The position numbers and the translations under genes were made by a program. 64,000 nucleotides of DNA from Tubiluchus corallicola (Eukaryota; Priapulida; Priapulimorpha; Priapulimorphida; Tubiluchidae), in assembly GCA_030141605.1 (NCBI GenBank), contig JAQGDQ010000035.1:955219-1019218 (forward strand), written 5' to 3'. The notes beneath the pieces were generated by a model, which was given only the letters and a program-made list of their open reading frames with translations, had not been told where the DNA came from and ran no database searches. Shown here in pieces: positions 33,494-43,560 of the stretch (the stretch's first letter is position 1; the number at the start of each line of letters is the position of its first letter).

Positions 33494-35436
33494 GTAATAG
33501 ATTTATACAGGGAGTGTGATTTTAACAATGCATGATTTTGGCAAGAACGCATATAATTGACCTTAATCTGAAAATTGTCAACCTTTCTGTGCAAGAATGT
33601 TTGTCATTTTCAATGTAGGAGCTAAGACGCCTAATTTTCTGTCCTATCCCTATTTACAAATGTATCTCCTGTGAGCTTAACATCGTTTTGTGTCTAATAT
33701 TCTGTATAAGTACGACGTCAAATGAACGAAATATAACAAATTTTAAACTACAATTTCTGAAAGACTTGAGAAACGCATCATAAATGGCAGCGCCTCTTAG
33801 TAAAGTGAACACAAGCACTCACGTGCACTAGAAACAATGAAAAATTTATGGCTATGGTAAAAATTGCCAGAAATAACAGAAGCAATTTTTTGTTCGTTGA
33901 TTTAAATTAAAAGTTACTAAAATCAATGATAAACTTATAAACTGCCCTCTTTAATGACAGCACTGGTTTTCTAGGGCAAACTTCCATTGAAAGCCAGGAA
34001 TGCTGCAGTGGCATGACTCCTATTTAGGAAGAATTTAAATTTTAATGTTTGAAAGTACATTTATTTGAAAATTATAGTGTTTGAAGTTCTGCGTAAAAGT
34101 TTGACGCTATAAATGCCCAGAAAACGGAAACTTTCAATTATTCATTTTGAGGCAATGATTAGCATTATTCAACAAGATAAACATTAAATTTCATCGTCTA
34201 TACCTAAATGTAAGTAGTTTGTTAAAAGAACATAATGATATATATGAAAATGATCTCATGTTACTATTTCAGTGATCTGTAAACAAAAGTCCAAGCTTAC
34301 ATAGTATAGCATACCTACAAAATAATGATTTTTCTAAAAGGCTGTATAAATTGACAAATTTTACATGTACATTCAAACTGCAAATAACTTTTGTGACAAC
34401 TTGGCCTACAATGCTACACGAACGATTATTAGTAATTCATGAATGAAGACATTCAAAATAGGCTTAAAGCAGCGCTGAAGGGAAAACATGATAGGGTGTC
34501 AAGATGTAGTTTAGAAGTTACTGATAGCCATATCATATTTAAAAACTGACGAAAAGCTTAGTACAGGCAAAAATAAACTGTATTAGTATCGTGACGTCAC
34601 TTGTATCTCTAGCACATTCAACAATGCACGTGCACACGAGGTAAAACATAAGCAAAAATATATCATATTATATCAATATTTTTCTGGCTGAATTTACTCA
34701 AATTACACCAGACTACACATCAGAAACGCCCAAAAGTAATTTTTAAATACACCAAGTAGGAGGTAATCGATTTACTGATTAAACTTTAGCTGTATGGAAA
34801 CTACGAGTTATGAGTCAAACCTCATATGGTGTTTCAATAAGCTGTATGAACAATATAAGGGTGACGAGTGTACTGCAACGTACTCGTCTTTCAGTTTAGT
34901 GGAGTATTTGTAGTTCAGCTTAACAGAGAATCTGAAACTTGTTACCTTCAGACATTAGCAGCAGCAAACTTGTTAGTATGCTTGTTCAGTCAACATAATT
35001 ATTTAACCAAATTGAGAGCGTGTGAGAAGTCATTAAATAGTTATAATAATGGGCAAAGTCAAAAGACATTTATTTTCCGTTGCTCAGATAACGAACAAAA
35101 GCCAATAATGCCTAAAACCAGCAAACACTATGTTTCTCATCCGCACAATCGACGCTGGCAGTGAAACATTTAAAAAGCAGGAATGATCAGAAATCAGCAA
35201 ATTTAGCAGTGCAGCAATAATAAAACAGCTCAGCGAGAGATACTAGTGACGTCATTCTCAAACTTTCGTACTCTGTTATCGTGCTCTTCTTCAATTAGTC
35301 CTGTTATTGTACTCGTTATCATATATAATTAATCTCTCTGATTAATATTGATCCTTTTCTCTCTCTCGTGATAGTATAACACGTGACCTGAAGAGACACA
35401 CGACTTATTTGAAGAGTGATTCGCTTCTATTACACT
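33494..35436 (+). other. receptor intron 5, first part; no gene recognised
   Basis: AT-rich and without recognisable transposon genes. The + strand ORF at 34868-35164 (98 codons) has no known domain, no splice support and lies in an intron. I do not call it a gene. Confidence 0.6.
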
Positions 35437-35439
35437 AAT

Positions 35440-36773
35440 TGCTATAAGGTTATTTATAACCTGGCTCCTAGAGCTTAAGATAAGTCTATAGGGCTATGAT
35501 CTTGTCCCACAAGACTATTTCTACGACTCCGCGTTGTGATTAAAGTCTTTATCTCTACGCAGCGAATCTTCAGAATCGTTTACCGAATTTAAGGTTGCTT
35601 AACTGAAGCACCTATAAGCATACATAAACCAGTTCTTTAAGTTAAAGTGAAATCATTTATTGTTTGACAACGATTACTCTTAGTCAACTAATATTACAAT
35701 GTTTGATCTTAATTGCCTTTCGACGCTCACAAATAATAGTTAGCTCCAAGAGACACTAATCAGATTCACTTAACTATTTCTTTGCTTCGCACTTAAGGGG
35801 CTAATTACAAAGTGAAGTATGCAATTACAATCAACTATACGTTACACTTAAGGTGTCTATTATACTGTGATTTTCTACTATGCAGAGTTGCTCTCAAGTT
35901 ACAATATGTTAAGATCACTTAACTTGGTGGAATGACCAATGACAACTGTTCAATTGGTCAAATCCAATTCCGATGCAAGACTGATTCGCAGATCCAGTGC
36001 TCAATTAGTTGAGGACGCAGATTGTTGTCTACGCTGGTCTAACGTGTCTTTGCTTCTTTCAGAATTCCTGTAGCCTCCCCAGACTTGGTACTTGGTCCTC
36101 TCGCTTCTGAACCCACTCACGTCTGACAAACTGACTCACTTTCGATTCACATCCGACTAGCAACGTGTTCCTCCAAACATCATCTTTTATACCCAAACGG
36201 AGTTTTCGTAACATTGCGCGCGAACGCTGCAACATGTCGCAATAGTTCAAAGGTTACATCCTTGGCTTGGTGGTTTACAACCATCCAGGTGGCTGATAAC
36301 GTAACTTCTTACATGAGAAAACACCGCTATTCGACTTTCCGTCCTTCACATCATCAACCCTAGAGATTGTTCCCTGCGTCGCTTGGGCTATAAACGTCTC
36401 TTCCAAGGAAAAACCACTCTCCGCTACTTCTTAATTATAGATGGCAACTCTACATAACATTACATGAGGCTATTATCTAACCACGCAAAGTTATAAAAAT
36501 AAGCTTTGCTTCACCTGAACTAAACACCTGCAAACTCCTACGCTTTCTTAAATGAACACCTGTTCGAAATCTAATAAACTCTAACATCTCTGTGAAGATA
36601 ATTTTGCTTCTCATTAAACATAGTACCTCAACCAGCTAAGTGAGTTCCCATAATCTTTCAATAAATTTATCTAATCCAATTAGGAGGTATCTGCTTCATC
36701 AACATAATCTAATGTAGTTGATAACTCCATTAATTAATCACTTAATTCATGATTCTGAAATTTATTCATAACA
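35440..36773 (-). repeat. LTR-like dispersed repeat, copy 2 (probable solo LTR)
   Basis: Same family and direction as copy 1. The best promoter signal of the three is here: on the minus strand GGGTATAAAAGATG (about 36182-36195), a textbook TATA box, and further on AATAAATGATTTC (35653-35665), a poly(A) signal. The right end reads TTTATTCATAACA. Near the left end GGTTATTTATAACC is a small palindrome matched by GGTGATTTTATCACC in copy 1. Confidence 0.68.
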
Positions 36774-36779
36774 CTGTGC

Positions 36780-37400
36780 CTCGTTACTAAAGGACAAAAA
36801 AGATCAAAGACACTTATTTACAGTCGCTATGACAACAGACAACATTAACCATAGGCTACTATAAGCGACTCTTAACGAATACAACAACTGAGATGCCACA
36901 AATATATAACACAGGTAACAACTGTTTGTGCCAGTACAGGTGGTTGTAAGATTCAAACTCGGACTGCAAGCAGAGAAGCACCCACGGTCCGTTACCATAA
37001 CCACACAAATTTTTTCTCGCCAGTCGCATATAGTGGATTGAATTAGTTGAGGACAAAAGTGTGATTTGAGCTTAACATTAAAAATGCCTTCAGCGCTGCA
37101 CACATCGTCCAATGCTAACAAACCGTGTTAATGATCCATGTAACGAACACCCAGAACGCTGAATTAGGTCCATGTGCAAAATAAAAAAAAATTGCAAACT
37201 TTATTAATGTTTTTGCAATTTTATTCCAATATGCATATTCCAAACGTAAGTACGAGTATGCTAATATTAATTTCACATGCTTGATTGTCGAATTCTTGTC
37301 AAATCATCAGCAGTGTGTCCAGGTCAAAGTCTGTTATTGTCGTTCCTGCTTAGTCACAGGTGGGGTGCCAGTACTTACTGTTATCGTTATTGTTTTTACT
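36780..37400 (+). other. no gene recognised
   Basis: The minus-strand ORFs at 36804-37121 have no known domain. There is nothing else that I recognise before the LINE fragment starts near 37,420. Confidence 0.5.
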
Positions 37401-38089
37401 GTCAGTTAGCTTTATTCGCAAAATGTTTGTTGACGATACCAGGCTAATATGTGACACTCGCACACTGGCAGACCCACTTGACAAAATGACATTATTTCCC
37501 TGAACGAGTATACGAATTCGATTGTTTTAGAACGCAACCCACTAAAGACAAAGATAATTCACTTTGGTAGGAACAACCCGTGTTATGATTACTTTCTTGC
37601 TGACATACCAATAGAAGCAGTGGATTGCCACCTAGATCTTGTTGTATACTTTTCTTCAGATATTACTCGAAGCTGTCATATTAAATATATTGCTAGTCGT
37701 GCTTATCGTATAAATGGCCTGGAACACTATCACTTTGAGTTTACTGAACCAGTGATGTTTACAAATTTATATAAGCAGATAATACACCCAAGAGTTGAAT
37801 ATACAGCACCTGTTTGGCCCCCAATAGAGAGGGTCTAGTGGCATACGACCAAGTTAGTAACCGCACTTCGCAATTAGAAGTACACCCAAAGATTACAAGA
37901 ATTTAAGCTTCCAACGCTTATATACCGGCAAATTAGAGTGATATGATAAACGTTTACAAGTTTGTCCACTTGTAAAGTATAACAAATGTAGGTCTAAGCT
38001 TCACTTTGCGACACGACATGTCGCTTGTTAATCTTGTACAAACAACCTTTGTACATGAATCATTCACACCACTGATTGCTTAAAGACAA

Positions 38090-38768
38090 TTGATTTTGGC
38101 ATTCGTTCAATTGCCCGACTCCGAGGGCTTAGGTCAAGTTGATAGGGCTATGATATTGTCCCACACAACTGTAACCACGAAATATTGCGTTGTGAGGATA
38201 AATCTTTGTCCCTCGAGTTTTCAAGCTGGCTCCCGCAATGAGCCTTACAGTGTGAATCTATCAGGTTCGATCAAGGATTTAGTGACTTGACGATTATGAG
38301 CCTTAAGTAACTCTTTAAACATTAAACAACTCGATAGTTACGTTAAATTTAAGAAAGATTTATTGTAATTGAATTTACAATACAGATCCAAGTTCTAAGA
38401 TAAGTACAAAGCTTTTCTTATGCGCTGATGGGCGCTTACAATTAACGCTCTAATCCAAAGAGATAATTCCAATCATAAAATATTACACAAGCTGTAATGT
38501 TTGCACTTATGGTGCTAAAGTTACTCTGTAATTACAATTCACAAAAACTGTTACAGCATCAGAGTATAAAGTAAATCTACTTAACTTGAGGACTGGCCAA
38601 CCTAACAATCGTTATTGGCCAGATCCTGATTCCTGAACGAGACTTCTCTGCATCAGTGATTTGTCGAAGCAAATGACGCAGTATTATTACTACGCTGAGC
38701 TAAAGATACGTCTTGTAAAAGATCGTCTCGTCGAAGTAAACGGCAACACACCTCTCTCCAATTCAGCA

Positions 38769-38832
<64 letters not shown>

Positions 38833-39356
38833 GTGTGCGCGTGTGTGAACTCTGAACTTTCACTCTGCTTATGAAGCGAAAGTCATTAAGCTAGGTATTG
38901 CGCCGAGGTCACCCAGTATTGCACCATTTGACCTCCCGCAGTTGACTTCCGTGACACGCCAGGTAATTTAAATTACTAGAGATCACAACCCTATCACCTT
39001 AGACATTGAATTATTACTTGGTGGGTTAATTTAACAATCAGTAATAACTTGTACTGACCCTAACAATGTAACATCCTGACTTGTTCATCTGCAAATGGCT
39101 AGCGCCGGACGCATTTTTATGTACGCTAATTGGCACCTTAACTCTTTAACTAGTCGGTGTGTCTTTTAATCTTCTCCTTTCTCGTTCACCAACCTCTGAC
39201 ACCTGAACTCATTAAATTCAAGGTACAAGCTGGGTGAGTCAGTTATAATCAAATTGTATGGTTTTCGTTATCAAACCAAGGAGGAGTATATTGTTTCCGA
39301 AATCTCATAATTTAATTATCCCAATTAATTTCTTATTCTAAATTTGATTCACAACA
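38090..39356 (-). repeat. LTR-like dispersed repeat, copy 3 (probable solo LTR)
   Basis: Same family as copies 1 and 2 (CTCCGAGGGCTTAGGTCAAG near the left end, ATGATATTGTCC, TTAACTTGAGGACTGGCCAA, ATTCACAACA at the right end), inserted in a LINE. GACAA before the left end and GACAT after the right end may be a 5-bp target duplication with one change. A CT microsatellite of 58 bp has grown inside this copy only. AATAAA on the minus strand is at about 38361-38366. Confidence 0.68.
38771..38828. repeat. CT microsatellite, about 29 units
   Basis: An uninterrupted CT run inside LTR-like copy 3; being uninterrupted, it is likely recent and length-variable. Confidence 0.97.
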
Positions 39357-39629
39357 GACATTCATTTCCATAACACTCGAGGAAACAGTTTTGAACTGTA
39401 CAGAACACCAAGGATTCACAGCAGCGTGGACTCATCATGTAACTCTTTTGTTATGAGGTGTATTAATACGTGGAATCGATTGGCTTACCATGTGGTTACA
39501 GCAGCTGCTGTAAGCTCGTTCAAAAGTAAACTAGGCAATCATATGGTTAATAGTGTGAACATTTACTATGACAAACACATAATACACAGTTTGAAAGGCG
39601 TCTATAACGGCCTCATCAAATAATGAGTT

Positions 39630-40475
39630 TGTAATTAACTGTGACTGTATTACTAATCATGATGCACGATTTTAAGATATTGTTCTGGGGTTAGACAGCC
39701 TCACGGCCCGCCATCAGTGATGCGGGTAAGCGCTGCATAACTCCACCCAGAAAACTTCAACAAAGCAACAAAACCAAAGCATAAACATGAAAAGCGACGA
39801 TTGAGAAGAACAACAAGAAAAAGCAAAACCTAATGACAATGCTTCAAATATGACAGGACCAACGACACTCGGCAGGCAGACAGAAGTGCATCCGACGACA
39901 GTACACAGACAACTGACGATGTCAAGCGCTAGTTTTTTCTATGGGAAACCACTGCTCAACCAATGTGGACAACGCCCTGTAGGTTGGTAGACCTGGTGCC
40001 TATGAATAAGTGCATTGCACAGTCACCTGTTTAGCTCAATATTTATGCGTCGAAGACGTACAAATACCTACCTTTTCTTCTGACAGAATTGTTTCCGAAA
40101 TCGTTACTAATTATAGACGTACACGCTTATTACTGTGGTCAATCGCTTTAAGAATTTCGAACAAATATTAAAACAATAAAGGAAAATCGCATGCACTTAG
40201 CGAGTGAAAATTTTCAGTTCAGAATTATTTAAGTGTTATCGAAAGGTACTCACTACGCAAACATTCTTTTAAAAATCTGCGTCATCGAACTTGCATGATA
40301 GTTTACAACTAGGGAAGATTTTTATCAATTTCACACGAAATCAACAAAGTCACAAATATATTTAACTTTACTTTCCTACTATAGTCATTGATATAGGCAC
40401 ATTTGTTTATCGTTGCTTATTATATTGTACAAAAACAACATGTATAATAAGTTTTGTGATTTGCTTCCTTTACAG
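39630..40475 (+). other. receptor intron 5 end; no gene recognised
   Basis: Nothing that I recognise in this stretch. It closes with the acceptor CCTTTACAG of exon f. Confidence 0.6.
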
Positions 40476-40521
40476 AAGAAAAAACTCAAAGTTTCAGTGA
40501 ATGCCACATCTGTAATGTCAG
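40476..40521 (+). CDS. adhesion GPCR exon f: small C-tail exon
   Basis: A 46-bp exon with acceptor CTTTACAG and donor GTAAGA. It continues the frame of exon e with KKKLKVSVNATSVMS plus one base (phase 1). It is short and could be missed by automatic tools. Support comes from the good splice sites, the open frame and the exact phase match to exon g. Confidence 0.72.
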
Positions 40522-40687
40522 GTAAGATTCCATATTCTTACTGAAGAGAGAGAGAGTGCGGAGGGGAGATGAAGAGACAGAGAGAACAAATGATGGAGAC
40601 TGCCAGAGTGGAGAGAGGGGTAAAGAGGGAGAAGGAGTCAAAAGAGAAAAAACAAGAGCAAAAATAAAAACCAGACAATAATTTCAG

Positions 40688-40821
40688 ATGGCGACTCAGC
40701 AGTGTGTAGTCCTGATAGTGGAAATGAAATGACAAAACCACTGAAAACAGAATTGGATGTACTAAGAGTGGCAACAAAGGCATCCCCGTTTGCGGTGATA
40801 TATGTTCCTGCTGGTACGTAG
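40688..40821 (+). CDS. adhesion GPCR exon g: end of the C-tail
   Basis: Acceptor AATTTCAG after a 166-bp intron. The frame gives DGDSAVCSPDSGNEM, then LDVLRVATKASPFAVIYVPA and GT before TAG at 40819-40821. A second reading is possible: CTG|GTACGT at 40813 is a fair donor, and a later exon could replace the last two residues. I favour the simple stop. No poly(A) signal is obvious soon after it; the nearest clear AATAAA on this strand after the stop is near 42,827. Confidence 0.78.
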
Positions 40822-40841
40822 TCTAATTTAAAAAACTAATC

Positions 40842-41248
40842 ATCGTATATATTAATTTCGGTGGTATGGGTTATACCACCGAAATTAATATATACGATCA
40901 GGTTTCAGCTTAATCAAATTTTAAAGCATATAAAAATTAGTCAATTCTTAAGAAGAGATTCTTATTAGCGTAAGTGATGCACACAACCATTTGATTTCAC
41001 GTAAGTTTATATAGTATATTTGTATTTATATTTAGCTTGGAAAACTGCTAACGCAAAGCCATTGTTCTGACGTCATCCATTATACTCTACTTATAATCTT
41101 ATAACTTTAATTCAGTAAAAGCTGCTATTAGCTTTGCGTTATAAATGAGGACTATGTAGGATGTTCGCGTATTGTTGCTTATAAGTGTATTTATACGCAA
41201 TTTTTTTGCGGGGCCTTTGCTAGTTGTATATAATAATTTCGGTGGTAT
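40842..41248. mobile_element. MITE candidate with duplicated terminal repeat
   Basis: The terminal inverted repeats ATACCACCGAAATTA (40873 on) and its reverse complement TAATTTCGGTGGTAT (ending 41248) extend to about 23 bp with one mismatch and bound 376 bp with no coding capacity. A third, inverted copy of the left end (40842-40867) lies 5 nt to its left and makes a perfect 26-bp hairpin with it (loop GGGTT). The ends and size suggest a non-autonomous DNA transposon. The target duplication is unclear. Confidence 0.65.
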
Positions 41249-41254
41249 ATATGG

Positions 41255-41580
41255 CTGAATATATAACCGACGAGGCTACAGCTCCAACGACGGCACCATT
41301 TTCGACGATCTATACGTCAAACGAAAGGTCTCCACCCATAGGTTCTCACCTGGTGGTATATTTTTCGAATCGGGACCACCAGGAGAAACGGGAGCCGACA
41401 AACCTCCAAAAATGACCATTTTGCCAGTTTTTTGCAAGAGTTATACCTCTTATTTCTAGAGTCCGGAAAGGGCCGCGGGTGGTGCTGGTAATAGCCCATT
41501 CAACTGTAGGTGTAATACTCATATTTAGATTTTGCGGAAGGGCCATTAACACCCGCTCCGGGCATTTTCCCGGACCCAAC
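41255..41580. other. unassigned stretch with overlapping open frames
   Basis: All of these are open at once: a + frame to 41415 (SNERSPPIGSHLVVYFSNRD), a second + frame to about 41460 (DGTIFDDLYVKRKVSTHRF, then SPGGIFFESGPPGETGADK), and two minus frames (41317-41499, 41346-41579). It is less AT-rich than its surroundings. It may be a last alternative receptor exon (the first + frame joins in phase to 40813 through TACAG|CT at about 41281) or transposon DNA. I cannot decide. Confidence 0.3.
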
Positions 41581-42069
41581 CGCGCAAATTTTGCAAAAAA
41601 CTGCTCAAACAGCCTCTAAAACAACTCAATTTGTGCAACTGTTTGGGCATGCTGTGAAAAAATAAGCGCACTCGCAGAAAGAAGACGAAACGGTCTACAA
41701 AATGTTGAAGGTTTTGTTCGGAGAAATGTATACTGGACGAAACGAGAGGGGTGTATTTCAAAGTTCTTTTTCTACCCCCTGTGCTGCACGCTATTCGGAA
41801 CATCCATTGTCTTTGTGTTTGAGAAATTTCGCGGCTGTTCCAGGCATTGTTGTCACCCGCCGTTCTACAGTGTTATAGATTGTACATATAAATAAGTTCT
41901 GTTAGCTTATTATCATCTGAGTAGCAGCAAACAATACTATGTTGAATGTCCGCACATTATTGATCATTGGTAGATGGGTTTAAGAGCATTTGCTGTAGCA
42001 CACCGTTTCAACTTTATACAAAATGTTTTGCATGGTTTCACTATGATGCTCTGCTGTTGGTGTTAATGC

Positions 42070-42350
42070 TGTAGGTATCATCAGCATCGTCATCGTCATC
42101 ATCATCATGATCACCATGTTATGTGGTTGGTGCGTTGAATGTGCTGTGGATGGTGTGGTGGGCTGGTGGGGTGTGTGTGAGGTTGGTGTTGGTGTAGTGT
42201 GGTGGGTGTTGTTTGTTGTGGGTGGTGTGGTGTTGTGGTATGGTGTGCTGTTGTGGTATGGTGTGGGTGGTGTGGTGTTGTGTTGCGGTATGATGTGGGA
42301 GGTATGGTGTGGTGTAGGTGGTGTGGTGTGTGGTGTGTCTTGTTGTTGTG
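42070..42350. repeat. GT-rich low-complexity tract with CAT run
   Basis: A CATCATCGTCATCGTC run (about 42078-42112) is followed by about 230 bp of GGTGTGGTGTTGTGGTATGG-like sequence almost free of C on the + strand. The Thr-His-Pro and Val-Gly ORFs over it are artefacts. Confidence 0.85.
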
Positions 42351-42579
42351 AGTTTATGCGCAAAATTCTTTTGCGGTGTTTGGCTAGTTAAAATTAATAC
42401 TGAATCGTCGCGTTCCATGCGCTGTCGCTATAACAACGAGAACAGCAATACCAATTTAATATCAAGCTGTTCTATTTCATGTTCACCAGTTGAATATATC
42501 AGCATGTACGTATTGAGAGTGATGCAGAATAGGAAACAAGGGAGTACTGTATACCGAGAGGTGCATTAATGATTAGGCT

Positions 42580-43560
42580 ATGCCACGCACTATACAGATC
42601 ACAAGAATGATCAGCAAATTTCGATTTGATTAAACAGTTATTGCCTTTAGCCTGTGCAGAGATGTATATTTGATCTTTGCATATTCATATTCTATCACTG
42701 TTTTCATGTACTGTTTTCAAGTCAAATGCCAGAAAATCAGCCCTGGATTAACCATTAAGCAAAATAAGCACGTGAATAGGGAGTAAGGGGAAGAGGCCTC
42801 CTACACAGTTTTTTCAAATTATCCAAAAATAAAATACATCAGAATGTGGCAGTTTCTCTGCTTGTTTAGAATGTGAAATGGACCAACATCAATTTCTGAA
42901 AAAAATGTCAGGTAAATTTTTCAACTTTTGTATTAGCATTTTTCACTCATCAGTTTCCTTAAGAAATGAAAATTTACAGAGTGTTTGCTAGGATAGGTTT
43001 TGCTCACTGTATATTATGCTGATCTTTTGTAATAAGCTGATCTGTCCAATTTGCATATAGATGTGCTGAATGGCTGTCCCTTCATAAGATTTAGTCTCTC
43101 TATATATTTTTAATCTAATACCATTTTTCTATGCATTGTAAAACTGCCGCCCTTGCATTTACTGTAGATAGGTTTTTTAATTTCGAAAGATAAAATTTCA
43201 TTTTTGACCGTTTCGTATTGTTTTTATTCTGAAATACGCACATGAGAAGGTACCATAATTTTTCCCTGCTTAGGGCTTCTTGAAATCTTAATCCGGCGCT
43301 GTAGACTAGGTTAATGACAATATTTTAGCAAAATATTAAGCTGATAACTTATTAGCACCACTAGTCATTTTAACATCAAAGAACAGCATCTATCAGTTGT
43401 TCTCTATTGTAATCTTTCGGGCTAAAATTTCCATTGTTTTCTATTACTAAATTTTTATTATTTACTATAAGTTGTGCAATGACATAACTCTATTACTACG
43501 TACTGCCGACCTCAACTAATCATTATAATATTCCGGGTTGGAATGAATATGTAGAAGAAA
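42580..43560 (+). other. no gene recognised
   Basis: AT-rich, without open frames of note or recognisable repeats. Confidence 0.55.

Larger units (their letters stand above)
37420..39630 (+). mobile_element. LINE 3' half, split by LTR-like copy 3
   Basis: FVDD at 37426-37437 (RT catalytic box, preceded by Met) opens the fragment. LNPLKTKIIHFGRNNPCYDY (in shifted frame), IKYIASRAYRINGLEHYHF and VMFTNLYKQIIHPRVEYTAP follow at 37520-37830, the thumb region of a CR1/L2-like ORF2. The C-terminal end resumes at 39362-39623 with SSCNSFVMRCINTWNRLAYH and SSFKSKL before the stop. Between them lies the 1.27-kb repeat. Confidence 0.75.
10688..40821 (+). other. adhesion-type GPCR gene, 3' half (TM3 to C-tail)
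   Basis: Seven exons with GT-AG boundaries join without a stop into 292 codons covering TM3-TM7 and the cytoplasmic tail of a family B2 (adhesion) GPCR. Exon lengths of 154, 140, 86, 127, 192, 46 and 134 bp sum to 879, and phases 1, 0, 2, 0, 0, 1 match at every junction. Hallmarks are a TM3 starting with Cys-Lys and HYFYLVVF, WGLPAIIV in TM4, CWL in loop 2, PLLGLTWVFGLL in TM6, and FQYIFAILNSLQG plus FIFLFHC in TM7. Such receptors sit in the plasma membrane, are normally cut at a GPS site and signal through G proteins. The ectodomain, GPS and TM1-2 exons were not found in 1-10,687. The subfamily cannot be named; the TM6-TM7 motifs are latrophilin-like. Introns are 1394, 2754, 6662, 11297, 6982 and 166 bp. 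Confidence 0.9.

Noticed and set aside
34868-35164. A 98-codon + strand ORF in intron 5
   Set aside because: No recognised domain, no neighbours and located in a large intron; cannot be supported as a gene.
35432-36775. ACACT on both sides of LTR-like copy 2 as a target duplication
   Set aside because: Using it would cut the conserved ACA end that all three copies share, so the match is probably chance.
41980-42418. Thr/His/Pro-rich ORFs on the minus strand and a Val/Gly ORF on the + strand
   Set aside because: Low-complexity GT-rich DNA leaves all frames open; there is no real coding signal.
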